From Cafeteria roenbergensis (Eukaryota > Sar > Bigyra > Bicosoecida > Cafeteriaceae): 64,000 nt of DNA. Of this stretch, positions 10,129 to 21,265 are shown one piece after another. Within the stretch, counting starts at the first letter, position 1. Each line of letters starts with the position of its first letter. Below the pieces are notes generated by a model that was given only the letters and a program-made list of their open reading frames with translations, was not told the origin of the DNA and did no database searches. The position numbers and the translations under genes were made by a program. The stretch is taken from assembly GCA_008330645.1 (NCBI GenBank), contig VLTN01000010.1:248001-312000 (forward strand). The letters are read 5' to 3'.

Positions 10129-12611
10129 CGAACTGGTTCTACGAGGGTACGGATGACGGCAGCCTCTGGCACCCCGGAGGCGACGCTGGCGGCGGAGGCG
10201 TAGACGACCCAGAGCCACTCGGCGACGGCGAGGCCCCAGCCGGCGTGCGAGCGGGGGACCTAGGCGGCTGGGCCGGCCGCGCGGGGCTGCAGCGCGGAAC
10301 AGCAGCGGCAGCGCCTCGCCCTGGCCTGCTGCGAGCCGCCTCCACCGGCGACGACCCCGCCCGCACGCAGGCGCACATCTGGGCTCGCGGCGGGCCTGCG
10401 GCAGACCCGGCCCCGCGAGCCGCGCGGCGCGGGGCGCTCAGCGCGTCGGGCGACCGGGGGAGCGGCCGGCTGCCCGCCTCGCCCTCTGCCGGCGTGCCCG
10501 CTCGGCGACAGCCCCTGCTGGTGGGGGCGCCTGTGCACGCGCTCGCAGAGCCGGCGTTTCGGGTCGCGGCGGAGGCCGCCGCTGCCACGGGCCGGTGCGT
10601 CTGCCTTGGCCGCGAGTGGGCGCGGCCTGAAGCCTGCTCTGCCGACGCGCTCTACCGACTCTGGAGGCTTCTCATGCCTGCCGCTGTGCGGAGCCTCATC
10701 GCCAAGACGGTGGCGGTCATCGCCGGCAGGGCGTGGGGTCTTGTGTCGGCCGTGGTGGCTTCGCTGCTGGCGCTGCTTGCAGCCGCGGTCATCTGGGCGC
10801 ACCTCCTCCCCAGCTCCAGCGCCGCCGCCATCAGCGTGGCCCTGCCGGTGCAAGACACGCTGCTGTCCGCGCTATCGGCAGCGGGCGCCGCCATCCGCGT
10901 GCTTCGGCGATCGCTGGCGGCGGTGCTGGTGTACGGACTGGGGCTGGCAGTGGTGGAGTCCGGGTCGCCGGCGGCCGCCGCCGACATCGCGATGCGCTCG
11001 TCGAGCGGCGCCGGCCTGCCGGACGAAGCCCTGCTGGTGGTGTCCTGGCTTGGCCACGGCCTGGCGGCGCTGGCGTGGAGCGCGCTGGCGGCGCTGCTGC
11101 TGTGGGGGGCAGCCGCGCAGGTGCAGCCGGAGCGCGCGTGGGCCTGCCTGTGGCACGCGCTCTTCCGCCTCACGCAGGGGCAGCTGCCCTTCTCAAGGGC
11201 GCACGGCGCTCCCGTGAGCAGGACTCACCGCGTGCTGCGGGACGTGCGCGGCGGCGAGGGGGTCGTGGTGGTTGGCTCCCTGGCCAGGCACTGGCAGGAG
11301 CTGGCCTCCAACCCGGCCTCGTGGAGCCCGCTCGCGCACTTCCACGACGCGGAGACCCCCGTGGTGGTGGTTCGCGAGCAGTCGCAGGGAGTGCCGCTGT
11401 CGCTCGTGCGGTCCACGTCCGCCTGGTCGGAGTCGCTGCACCGCCGCCCCGGCAGGCCGGGGATTGGCAGGGCTGCCACCGCGCCCCTGCTCCGCCAGCC
11501 AAGCAGCACCGGGTCGGGGCGGCACCGCCTGGCGGCTCCGAGCTCCCGGCTGGCCTCCACGCTCTACGAAATGCTGCTCGACTCCGTGCACGCCTACGGA
11601 TTCCGGGAGTGCCTCGGCTACGCCGTGGGCCCGCAGGGGGGAGGCGGCGCGGGGGGCGGGACGGCCGCCTCGGAGGGGGAGGTGCGCTGGCTAACCTACT
11701 CCGAGGTGCTGGCGGGCGCCACCTGCCTCGGGTCCGGCCTCAAGGGCTTGGCAAGCCTGGCGCCGGGGGACCGCGTCGGCATCCTGGGCTTCAACTCCAA
11801 GGAGTGGCTGCTCACGGAGCTGGCTTGCTCCTGCTACTCGCTCGTGTCCGTCGTGCTCCACGCCCCGCTCTCGAGGAGCGACTCCCAGCGCCCGCTTCGG
11901 CACCTCGACCGGATGCTCCGTGCCTCTGGCTGCGCCGTCATCGTCTGCGACCGGCTTTGGACCACCGCCATCATCGAGGCCGCCGCGCGCGACGCCTGCC
12001 CCGGCCTCCGCGCCATCGTGCAGACGTCGGCGCTCACCTACGACGAGCAGATCCAGGCCTCCACGAGCACCGTGCGGCTCCTCCCATTCGAGTACGTTGC
12101 CGCGACCGGCCGCGCCTACACCATGCCCCACACGCCCCCCGACCCACGCGGCCTCTCCACCGTCACCTACTCCTTCTCCTCCGACATGGACCTGATGCAG
12201 ACCGACCACACACACGCCTCCGTGGCGGCCGCCGTCCTCCGCCTGCGCGCCCACCCCCTCGGCCGCTCCGTCACCCGCTTCGACGTGCACGTCTCCTACC
12301 TCGCGCTGGTCCACGAGGGCGAGCGCTGCTTCGTGCACCTCCTCCTGGCCTGCGGGGCCGCGGTGGGCTTCGTCGGCTCCGCCGAGTCCGGCCACCTCGC
12401 CTCCACCGTGGCGCGCATGCAGCCCACTCTGCTGCTTGTCACCCCGGCTCTGCTCAAGAGCGGCTACGCGTACTTCTCCCGCATCAAGCGCTCCTGGTCC
12501 CCGGGCTACCGCATGCTCTTCGAAACGGCCTTGCAGAGCAAGCGGCAGGCGGTATCCCTCCCGGCCTCCGCTCGAGCCGGGGCGTGCTCCCGCCAGTGCG
12601 CCCGAAGCGCC

Positions 12612-12648
<37 letters not shown>

Positions 12649-14765
12649 CAGACGCCTCTGCTTCCGCGGCTGGCGAGGACGGCGGGGCCGACCCTGACGA
12701 CGTTCCCGGGCAAATTCCAGCCGCAGCACGTCGGGACATGTGGGCCGACGTCTTCATCTTCCGGGTGCTTTCGGATCTCATCGGCACTAGCAGGATCCGG
12801 TTCCTCCTCGTGATGGGGTCCACCGCGTCGGGCGCGGCCCTCGACCCAGCGGTCATCGACTTCGTGCAGCTCACTCTCTGCGTGCCCGTGCTCTCCGCCT
12901 GGACCTGCCCTGCGGCTGGCTTTGTGGCGGTGTCGCCGGCTCAGACGCGCGCGGCCCCCCTGGTGGCCACGCCGGCCGGACATTGCTTGTCCGAAGGCGA
13001 GGGCGCCGCCGCGGCCAGGGCCGCCCCGGGGGACCGTCCGCGAGAAGGCTCGTGCGGGGCACCGGGCGCGGCGAGCAAGACGTCGGCGCAGTTTGCCGGC
13101 TTTGCCCTGCCCGGGCTGCGAATCCTGCTGCGGCCGGCGGCGCAAGACGCAGCCGAAGAACCGCCCGCTGGCCCCATGGCAGGGCCTGGCTCCGGGAGGG
13201 CTGGCAGAGCGGCGCGCCGACGGGGACGCTCTGGGGGCGACCGCCCTCCGGCTCGCTTCGCCGGGGAGGCGCCGTTCGAGGTGGTGCTCGTCGGGCCGGT
13301 CGCCGGCATTGGCCACCCCGTGGACCCGCTGGCGTGGGTCGGGGCCACCCGATGCGTCGACTCCGCCAGCCGCGGCTTCGGCCACCTCTGCCACCACAGC
13401 CGCCGCCGCCGCCACGGCCGCTGCAGCAACAGCCGGGGCGTCGGGCTTGGCAGGCGCAGGCGCCTCTGGCCGCTGTCCCCAGCAGCGGGAGGCGACTTCC
13501 CGCCCGAGCCCGAGCTGGAAGACGACGACGACGTCGACGACTTCGGCGACGACGGCGCATGCGCCGACACTGACGGGCGTCCCTCCAGCGCATCATCATC
13601 GCGGAGCGACGCTGCGAGCCGAGGGAGCTGCAGCGAAGGCGAAGACCCTGGCTTCGACGCCGCCGCGGCTGGGCGGCGGCTGCTCGCCGTCAGCGGGATG
13701 GTGGGGGTGGCCGCCGCGGCAGCGGCCCACGCCAACGAGGTGGCGCCCCACGGCTCCCTGCACGTCAGACACCACAGCGGCAGCCGCTCGCACCCAGCTG
13801 CCCTCCGCTTCGGGGCAGGGGCCGGCGCACCGCAGCCAGGCCTGCTCGCGGCGCTGTCCCCGCTGGGCGGGGAGTCGGGCCTGCCGCCGGACCCCGCCGC
13901 CTGCGCCAGCTGGGCGCCCCCGAGCCCTCTGGGAGGGAGCCCGCGCCCGGCCGCGGGCGAGAGCGGGACCGGGCACAACCCCGCATCGCCGCTCTCGCCC
14001 GGCCGCCCCGACTCCCCGGCCGCTCCCCTCGGCGCCGCGGAGCGCACTGGCATGCTTGTGCATGTGGTGGCTGGCAGCGGCCGCGCCGCCGTCCCGGGGG
14101 GCTCGCTCAGCCGGTCAAGCCCCGCCTTCTCCGAGGACTTCGTCCAGGCCGTGCGCGAGCCCTCCGACCGGCTGCTGCACCCGTTCGAGTGCATCCGCCT
14201 TCTCGGCCACGCCTCCTCGGTCGTGGAGGTGGAGGAGCGTCCGGATCCACCACCCTCAGCGCCCTCAGCGCTGCGCGGCGACAGTCGCGCGGAGGCGGCG
14301 GCGGCGGGGCAGCGCGACGGGGCCGGCCAGCCCTGCAGCCGGACCTCTGTGGTTTGCGAGCGCATCGAGGCGGCGCATCTTTTCGCCGACGGCCTGATCC
14401 GCAGCCTGGCCGTGCTGCCGCTCCCCGCGTCCCGGGGAGGCGGTCTCATGGCTGTGGTGTCCGTCGAGCAAGAGGAGTGCCTGATGTGGGCGGTGCACAG
14501 CCCCGGCGACGACGAAGACCCGGACTCCGTGAACATTGTGGACACTGTCTGCCGCCGCCGAGACTTCTGCGAGCACCTCCTGGGCCTGCTAAGGCGCAGC
14601 GCACGGGAGGCGGGGCTGGCTCCGCAGGAGACGGTGCGCGCCGTGTACGCAACCACAGTGGGCATCACCTCGCGAAACTGCCTGTCCACGCCTGCGGGGC
14701 TCTTGCGGCGGTCCAACCTGGCGCTGCACTTCGGGGCCAAGGAGCCGGTCGCCGCTGCGGATTGA
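5261..14765 (+). CDS. Giant fusion: Nudix-like + neutral-sphingomyelinase-type phosphodiesterase + acyl-CoA-synthetase-like protein
   Basis: Model: exons 5261-5642 and 5878-14765, intron GTGAGC...CGCAG, phase preserved, 3,089 residues. Residues ~30-190 resemble a Nudix fold with a degenerate box (IGGPKVLGHADPLETMQQEL). Residues ~532-1320 are an endonuclease/exonuclease/phosphatase (EEP) domain in several blocks: LRVLSFNLNI, VIILQECF, FNCHLQATHS, WVLVGDFNVD, LSDHFGIEV; all expected metal and acid-base residues are present and the pattern is closest to neutral sphingomyelinases. One hydrophobic segment (~1075-1100) lies inside it. Residues ~1731-1880 hold two to four membrane-like helices. Residues ~2020-3089 match long-chain acyl-CoA synthetases (LTYSEVLAGATCLGSGL, PGDRVGILGFNSKEWLL), but the ATP-binding Ser/Thr/Gly-rich loop is replaced by TVTYSFSSDMDLM, so adenylation is doubtful. 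Ala/Ser/Gly runs interrupt all domains. Two neighbouring genes merged by prediction is possible, but the frame is open throughout exon 2. Confidence 0.75.
7221..7325 (+). repeat. 15-base coding minisatellite, 7 copies
   Basis: Seven perfect copies of a 15-base unit (tcggcttcggcggcg) in frame inside the EEP domain, encoding seven SASAA blocks. The repeat lies between the first two catalytic blocks and is a likely length polymorphism. Confidence 0.95.
12615..12647 (+). repeat. (AGC)11 microsatellite encoding poly-Ser
   Basis: Eleven uninterrupted AGC codons in the acyl-CoA-synthetase-like region, giving a Ser run that interrupts the conserved C-terminal part. Confidence 0.95.
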
Positions 14766-15303
14766 CGAGAGCGGCGCTTCAAATGCCGGCGCCGTTGCTG
14801 AGTGTGCCCACAACGCACCGTAATCATGTCGTTTATATGTGCCTGCCTGTGCGGAGCGCGATTGCGCGTGTGGCTGTGCACTTATTCGGTCAGCTGCGCT
14901 CACACCGATGGCGCCGCGCCGGCCCGGCAGGAGGCGCCGCCGGAGCTGCAGCGAAGCGCGGCAGCAGAACGCAGACGGGCCACACCCAAGCGCTGCCAAG
15001 AAACCGCTGGTGTCTTCAGAAGGCCTGTGCTGTGAGGCCACGCAGCTGCTGGCGCTGCCTGGCAGGGCCGAGTGGCCGTGGCGCCGCCAGCTGGGCGAGT
15101 CCTGAGAGGTCTGGACGGCGCTATGCAGCGCGGGCATCCTCATGCGGGCTTGGGTTAAAGAGGCGGGTGTGGAGTATTGGCAGCTGGTGCCCGACCTGGC
15201 AGCGTCGTGAGCCACATGCAACAGAGCTGCTCTGCCGCGGCGGCCGAGACGGCGTTCCTGGAGCACTGCTGGGGCCGGGGAAGCTGTGCCGGCGTCAGAA
15301 GCC
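14766..15303. other. Intergenic
   Basis: About 0.5 kb between same-strand genes. No gene, RNA or repeat recognised. Confidence 0.6.
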
Positions 15304-17085
15304 ATGCAGCGTGCCTCCTCGCGAGTCCCAGCTGCGGTGCACCGTGTGTCGGCCATCGCCGGGGGGCTGCGCCAGCTTCCCAACGCGGTTGCCTGGGACG
15401 CCGACCACACGCTCGTGCGCTACCGCCTGGACAAGCTGCTCCCGAGCATTTACAACGGGCTGGCAAAAGCCCTCGTTAGCGGTGGGCTTGACTGGGCGGA
15501 GCCATGGCTGAGCAAGCCCTACGACGGGGACTGGGTCCAGCGCGGCCTGGTGTTTGAAATCAGCAGCGGGCATCTGCTCAAGCTCGACGAGTTTGGCAAC
15601 GTTGCGCGGGCATCGCATGGCACGCGCATGCTCTCCGATGACGAGCGCGCCGAAGCGTTCCCTGGCAGGTGGGCGCGCTTCGATGACCTCCACGCTCGGC
15701 GGCGGCACCCTGACTTTGCCGTGTTCATCACCTGGTTCGACGTGCCCGCGGTGCTGGTTCTGGCACGCCTTGTCGACGCCGTCGCGGAAGGGGCGTGCCC
15801 TACGCACCCCAAGGATGCTGCAGATGCCGGGGGCTACGCGTGGCTGTGGCCGAACATGGTATCGGCGTTCGACCATATATTCGACAACATCGACGGGTTC
15901 CGCTCCTCGCGGGGGTCCTTCTTCGAGGGCCTTGCCGCGGCCCCGCAGGAGGTGGTTGTACCCCGCCCGCGCCTCCGGCGGGCCCTGGAGCGGCTCCGTG
16001 AGCGTGGCGTGCTTCAGGTGCTGGCGACCAATTCGCACTTCCGTTTTGCAGACTTTTGCCTGAGAGCCTCTCTCGGTGACGACTACGCGTCGCTCTTCCA
16101 CCTGGTGGTGGTCAACTGTGGCAAGGGAAGGTGGTTTGCCGGGCGCGGCGCCAGCGAGGGCGGCACGCCGTTCCAGACGATGTGCCCTGCCGGGTGGGAA
16201 ACGGGCCCGGTGGCGACGCAGCTGAGGCTGGCACAGGAAGGCGTCGGCGGCGCCGCTGGTGGTGCTGCTGGGGCAACCGGGGCTGCGGGAGCGCCGGCGG
16301 CGAGGCTGGAGGGGCGCCGCGGCTCCGGCGCCGGAGCCGGCGCCGAGGCCACGGAAGCGGATGCGGACTGCGACGGCGGTGCGTGGCCCGCTCCGGAGGG
16401 GCCAGGGGGCAGGATCGCGTCGCTGGCTGGAAGGATTGACGACGCGTCCAGGCAGGCGGCCGCTGCTGGGGTGGTGGTTATGGGCAATGCCGCCGATGTG
16501 GCGCGCCTGGTAGCCGCGGCGCCCCCTCGACCCGCCCGCGGCGGCAAGTGGGAGGTTACCGCCGACGTGACGCCGCCCGCGGTGACAGGCGCTGCTGCGG
16601 AGGCGGCCCCCCCAGCGAAGGCCCCCAGCGCCATCGAAGCCATCCCCGCGGCCGGCCACTTCCGGGCCGAGGCTCTCATCGACGCGGTGGACAGCCCGCA
16701 GCCCCCGCGTCGCTCTTCCGGGCCAGGGGACAAGGCGGCAGAGCCGTTCATGGTGTACGTGGGCGACCACCCTCACGGGGACGTGGCGGCCGCTGTGCAG
16801 GACGCCGGCTGGCCCTCCGTGGCCGTGGTGGAGGAGCTGCAGGACCCGGCGCCGGAAGGGGCGCCGGAGGGGCTTGCAGAGCTCTACGGCCCAGCCAGGG
16901 GCGACGTGCACGGGAAGATGACGGCCCCGGGCGCGGGGTCCGCCGGGCGCTGGGGACACGCCATGACAGCCGGTGGAGCCCGCAGCTGGATGGCCGCGCT
17001 GCTTGCCACCGCGCCGGCCGCGTGCGTGACCGACGCCACGCTGGCCGCGGAGTGGATGGCTGAGATGGAGTGCGAGGGCGAGTGA
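15304..17085 (+). CDS. HAD-superfamily 5'-nucleotidase-like protein (NT5DC/IMP-GMP nucleotidase type)
   Basis: 593 residues, no intron. The first ATG of the frame is at 15304 (an upstream GTG is not used). Motif I is WDADHTLVRY (~residue 30), the DxDxT of the HAD 5'-nucleotidase group. Motif II is ATNSHFRFADF (~240). Motif III is VGDHPHGDV (~485), matching the GDH...GD signature of this family. Between motifs II and III lies an Ala/Gly-rich insert of over 150 residues. The family removes phosphate from purine nucleoside monophosphates, although NT5DC members are poorly characterised. The DxDxT residues are intact, so activity is plausible. Family assignment is firm, substrate is inferred. Confidence 0.85.
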   Translation: MQRASSRVPAAVHRVSAIAGGLRQLPNAVAWDADHTLVRYRLDKLLPSIYNGLAKALVSGGLDWAEPWLSKPYDGDWVQRGLVFEISSGHLLKLDEFGNVARASHGTRMLSDDERAEAFPGRWARFDDLHARRRHPDFAVFITWFDVPAVLVLARLVDAVAEGACPTHPKDAADAGGYAWLWPNMVSAFDHIFDNIDGFRSSRGSFFEGLAAAPQEVVVPRPRLRRALERLRERGVLQVLATNSHFRFADFCLRASLGDDYASLFHLVVVNCGKGRWFAGRGASEGGTPFQTMCPAGWETGPVATQLRLAQEGVGGAAGGAAGATGAAGAPAARLEGRRGSGAGAGAEATEADADCDGGAWPAPEGPGGRIASLAGRIDDASRQAAAAGVVVMGNAADVARLVAAAPPRPARGGKWEVTADVTPPAVTGAAAEAAPPAKAPSAIEAIPAAGHFRAEALIDAVDSPQPPRRSSGPGDKAAEPFMVYVGDHPHGDVAAAVQDAGWPSVAVVEELQDPAPEGAPEGLAELYGPARGDVHGKMTAPGAGSAGRWGHAMTAGGARSWMAALLATAPAACVTDATLAAEWMAEMECEGE

Positions 17086-17388
17086 AGAGGGGCGGGTGCG
17101 GACGGCCGTCTCAAACCCGCCAGGAGCAGAGTGATTTGCAAAGCTGCTAGGCGGTGCGCCGTGTGACGGCTGTGCGCGCAGGGACCCCGCGCGCGCGTGC
17201 CGCGCACACTGTCGCGCAACTGAGGCCGATTGCCCCGCCGGCCGTCCGGCTCACACACAGACGGCAAAGCAAGCAGACGCCCGGCTCTGCCCAGCGACGT
17301 GTGGGCGCAAACGGACGACCACAGGCCGCAACTCGCTGGCAAGGCGCACGAGGGGGCTCGCCTAGACGCACAAGCTGCTGGCGCCGCG
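17086..17388. other. Intergenic
   Basis: About 0.3 kb between same-strand genes; nothing recognised. Confidence 0.55.
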
Positions 17389-18954
17389 ATGGCTGAGCCG
17401 GCCGTGCGGTTCGAGCTGGATGGCTACGGGTGGAGCGCGGCAGTGCTGCGGAGCCGCTACTTGCCCGTCATTCGCGCCTCCGGCACCGAGACGGCGATGT
17501 TCCGGCACGGAGCGGCACCAGAAGCGGGGCGCGCCAGCAGCGACGGGGCGGAGCCTGCTCGTGTGGTCATGTCGGTGGCCGGGCGCGTCGCGGAGGTGCC
17601 TTCAACTGCGAGCCTCCTCACGCTCCTGCCCGAGCTGTCGCACGCCGTTCGCAAGGCGGACCTTTGCGCCGCGCTTGCAGGGACGGACCTGCACCCGCGC
17701 ACGTTTCTCGTGAACCAGGGCGTCGTGGAGGCGCTGCCTGGCTCCACAGGCGGGGCCGCTGTCTCGTTCCCCGCCGGCTGGTTCTACCTCAAGGCGTCGG
17801 CCAGCTCTTACGGGCGCGACGTCGAGCGTGTGTTCTGCTCCGATGGGACGGCGGCCCGGGTGCCGCGGGGGGCGGCAAGCGCGGGGGCCAGGGAAGCGGC
17901 CTGGAACCTGGACAAGCTGCTGGTGCCGCTGCAGACTGAGGACGGGGCCGGCGCCGAGGTGGCCACAGCAGCGCAGGGAACGGCCCTCGCTCGAGAGGCT
18001 GGGGTCTTGCAGCAAGAGCTGGTGTCGTGTGACCCGGTGTCCGGCCAAAAGTTTGACCTCCGCCTCTGGGCCGCGCTGGCGGGCGACGGCAGCGTGTGGG
18101 TGGCACCGACGTGCATCAGGCGCGTGTGTGCTGGCGACTTTGCAGGGGCGTTCAGGCAAGAGGCGGCCGCACGGGCGGCGGCGGCGGCGGCGGCGGCGGC
18201 GGCTGGAACCGCTGCGGTGGCAGCCAGCATTGCCGTCACCGCCGCTACGGCCGTGGCGGCAGCGGCAGCCGCCTCCGTCGCTGCCACGGCGGCTGCGCGA
18301 TCGACAGAGGCTGCCGATACGCCGGCAGCGGCCCCGTTTTGCCCTGCCCGCGCCCCCAGGGCGTGCTTTGTGTCGAACCGCAACGTGGGCAGCGGCGCTC
18401 TCGCCGGCGTCTGGGCCAGCGGCAAGGACCTCCCGCCTGCGAGAGAGCACGTGGCAACGCCTCCAGAGGCGGCGCAGTGCGCCCGGCGGGCATTGCAGGC
18501 GGTGCGCGCAGCGGCTCTGAGGGCGGGCACGCCGGCGGCGCCTGCCAACCACATCCAGGTGTGTGGGCTCGACGTCGGAATCTGCTTCGGCGACGACGAC
18601 GCCAGCGCTGTTGCGGTTGGAGCCAGCAGCAGCCACGAGGCGGAGGAGGGGGAGGAGGCAGAGGCGGAAGCGGTGGGGTGGCGCCACCTGCCAGCAACCC
18701 ACGCCGCGAGCCGCGCCGCCGCGGTGGCCCTTGGGGCTGCTGACTGGCCCTGCAAGCCGCGCGGCAGAGCCGTCTTGATCGAGTGCAACCGCGGGCCTTC
18801 GCTGGAGCTGCACGACGGGGAGGGGTCCAACCCCGCTTGGTGCGAGGGGTTCAAGCCGCTGTGGCTGCGAGACGTGAGCCTCTGGGCCGCGGGCCGTCGC
18901 GCGGCCGAGGTGGCTGCGGCTTCGGCCGCGGAGGCGGAGGCGGGGAGCACGTGA
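17389..18954 (+). CDS. Tubulin-tyrosine-ligase-like (TTLL) ATP-grasp protein
   Basis: 521 residues, no intron. ATG at 17389 sits in a good context (GCCGCGATGG). Conserved TTL blocks in order: WFYLKASASSYGRDV (~131), QELVSCDP with KFDLRLW (~210-227), VCGLDVGICF (~390) and LIECNRGPSLEL (~463), the last carrying the metal-binding Glu and Asn of ATP-grasp ligases. TTL-type enzymes add Tyr, Glu or Gly to tubulin and other proteins, so a role on microtubules or cilia is expected. An Ala run at ~260-304 interrupts the central domain. The N-terminal ~125 residues show no match I recognise. Which amino acid is added cannot be told from the sequence. Confidence 0.85.
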   Translation: MAEPAVRFELDGYGWSAAVLRSRYLPVIRASGTETAMFRHGAAPEAGRASSDGAEPARVVMSVAGRVAEVPSTASLLTLLPELSHAVRKADLCAALAGTDLHPRTFLVNQGVVEALPGSTGGAAVSFPAGWFYLKASASSYGRDVERVFCSDGTAARVPRGAASAGAREAAWNLDKLLVPLQTEDGAGAEVATAAQGTALAREAGVLQQELVSCDPVSGQKFDLRLWAALAGDGSVWVAPTCIRRVCAGDFAGAFRQEAAARAAAAAAAAAAGTAAVAASIAVTAATAVAAAAAASVAATAAARSTEAADTPAAAPFCPARAPRACFVSNRNVGSGALAGVWASGKDLPPAREHVATPPEAAQCARRALQAVRAAALRAGTPAAPANHIQVCGLDVGICFGDDDASAVAVGASSSHEAEEGEEAEAEAVGWRHLPATHAASRAAAVALGAADWPCKPRGRAVLIECNRGPSLELHDGEGSNPAWCEGFKPLWLRDVSLWAAGRRAAEVAAASAAEAEAGST

Positions 18955-19286
18955 GAGTCAGGTGCCAGCTGCGCGGGTTCGCCTGCGTGACTCGCTTGCA
19001 ACTCCCTCCTCAAAAACAGACACGCCTGGCTGTGCGGGTGCGGTGCTTGCGAGAATTCCATGCCGACAGGCCACGGTCGGGACGCCACACGAACGCCCAT
19101 TGCAAGCCCACCACGCTGCCGTACGAGAGTGTCAGTGAAAGTGCCAGTCAAACCAGCCATGCCCCTGGCCTCGCAACCCTTGGGAGACCCGGATCGCCCG
19201 GCTCTGCCGCGCACCCCCTGCCCTCGTGCAATCGCTGCGTCGGCTGCAGGGCAGAGGGGGGGAGGGGGGGTAGGGGCGAGAGAGCC
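18955..19286. other. Convergent intergenic region with C-rich tract
   Basis: About 330 bases between the 3' ends of the TTLL and coactosin genes. Bases ~19256-19276 are a G-run on the + strand, so the coactosin transcript has a C-rich tract within 35 bases of its stop codon. Nothing else recognised. Confidence 0.6.
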
Positions 19287-20548
19287 TCAGGCCTTGCCCA
19301 CGAGCATCCAGTTGTAGCCGGACCCGCTGGCGTGCACGGATGCCAGCGTCGACGCGAAGGGGTGCTCCGAGTCGTCCGCCGCGGCGTCCGCGCTCTCGCC
19401 GTAGAACTCGGCGTTGGCCGCCGCCTCCTCGCGAAGGGCCTTCATGAACGACTCGAGGCTGTACGGGTCCTCGTCGGCGTCCGCAGCGCCGCCGTCCACC
19501 ACGGCGGAGCGGCGCACCTTGTCGATGATGGCGTCGAGCGTCATCTCCTCAGCGGACGATGCGGAGACCTGCGAGCGGGGCGAGGGAGAGAGAGGGAGGT
19601 ATGGGGTGGGGGATGCGCATGGCGCAGGGGCGGGTGGGGGGAGGCGGCGAGGCGGCCGGGAAGGTGGATCGACGCGGGCCGACCGCGCCTTGAAGCGCTC
19701 GGCAGAAGCAGCAGCCGCGCACAGCCCGGCCCGCAGACGGACGGCCGTTTTTGGCGCTGCTGGTCTGCCGCCGGGTGGCCGCCGCGACGGCCCTGCCTTC
19801 GGGGCCCACTGCGCGAATCGCGCGGAGCGCGTCTCACGGTGAGGCTGAACGGTCCCAGCTTGGCCATGATCTCCTTCTTGAGGGCGTTGGCCCGGCCCCG
19901 CTTGACAGGAGACACCTTCTCGCCCGCCCAGTGGAGGCAGATCCACTTGATACGGCGGAACTTTCCGGCGCCAAAGCCCATGCGCAGCAGGCCGAAGAGC
20001 ACCTGGTCGTCCGCCATCCACTTGGTCATCTCGTTGACGGACATGGAGCCGGCGTTGTGGAGCTCGAGCGAGTCGGAGGCCTTGAACAGAGCCCAGTTGA
20101 ACGGCCCGAGCGGCTGCTTCACGGCCTCCAGGGCCTTGGCGCCCTCCACCGTGCCCATCTCGGCGGCCGTCTTGCGCGTGGCCGCGCGCTCCAGAGCGTC
20201 AGGCACGCCAGCGGGGCCTGCGGAGGCAATCATTGCCTCATAGTCGGCGGTGAGCTTGGAGATGGAGAAGCCGCCCATGTCGTCCACCTTGATCACCTTG
20301 CTCAGGTGCTCGATGAAGTGCTCGGGGGTGCACTCGTCCGCGCTGTAGAGCTGCACCTCGGCGTGAGAGGCCCCCATGCACTCCTTCACCGCGCCCTTGA
20401 GCGTGTTCAGGCGGCCCTTGGCCACGGCGCCGGCCTTCTCGCCCTGGACGTGCACGAAGACGAGCTTGTTCCGCTTGAAGCTCCCGGATCCGAGAGCAAA
20501 GTTGGCGAGGCCAAACTGGACCGTCGTGTCATCCAGCTTGGTCGCCAT
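19287..20548 (-). CDS. Tandem coactosin/ADF-homology actin-binding protein
   Basis: Exons 19838-20548 and 19287-19568, intron 19569-19837 (GTGAGA...CGCAG, phase 0), 330 residues. ATG at 20548 gives MATKLDD, like the MATK start of coactosins. Two ADF-H/coactosin-like units are seen: the first around VQFGLANFALGSGSFKRNKL to HFIEHLSKVI, the second around QVLFGLLRMGFGAGKF, KWICLHWAGEKVSPVKRGRA and, after the splice, FSLT/VSASSAEEMTLDAII. The GE-x-V-x-x-x-K-R-x-R/A blocks correspond to the segment of coactosin that contacts F-actin. It should bind actin filaments in the cytosol. Both units appear shortened at their N-terminal side compared with vertebrate coactosin, so the fold of unit 1 is less sure. 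Confidence 0.85.
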
Positions 20549-21265
20549 TTCGGTCACGCCACCTGCGCCGCTCAGTCGCAAAGCAGGACGTCAACCGCGT
20601 ACAGGAGCACTGGTGCAAGCATGCCGGCCGGGGATCTGCGCGCACGAGCCGCGGGCGCGCTGCTTGTCTCCCGGCGCCGATCCGCATCGGTGCAACGCTC
20701 CCTCGTCGCAAATGCGAGAGAGCGCGCCCTGGCCCTCCTGGCCGCGCGGGTTCCCGCAACCGCGGGGGCGTGCCATTGGCAGCAAGCAGGGACCGGCCCC
20801 TCCGTGCGCCCGGGGCAAGCAAAAGGACAGAGACCAGGAGGCAACAAGGTCGGCAGCGCGGGCGGACCTTCGGCGGCTCGCTCCTCCGCGGGCCGTGCCA
20901 ACGAGAACGGGGCTCACCGGTGCCGCAACCAACGACTTTGAGCCCCTTGGGGAGGGCCTTCCCCGCGGCCCCTGCCGAGGATGCTCCTGCTGCGGCTGCC
21001 ATGCTTGCCGGCCTGAGAGTGTGCGGTTCGGTGCAGTGTGCCGTGGGCCAATATTTAGACTTTCGGCCAACATGGTTCGATTTGGCGGCGGCCGGAAAGC
21101 CCAGGGCTCAGCTCGTCATTGCGCCAGGCAGAAAGCGGACCACACAGTACACCAGGCTTGGATGCGGGGCAGGTGTCGGTCTCACAGCGGCTGCGTGCTC
21201 GAGGTGGGCGCGCGAGGCGAGGCGGGGCGAATGCGAGAGTGTTGCAGGCAGCGTGGCCAGAAGCC
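20549..21265. other. Intergenic
   Basis: About 0.7 kb upstream of the coactosin gene and downstream of ankyrin gene A. A small A/T-rich spot with CCAAT (gggccaatatttagac, 21046-21061) could be promoter sequence for the coactosin gene, but it is ~500 bases from the ATG. No gene recognised. Confidence 0.5.
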
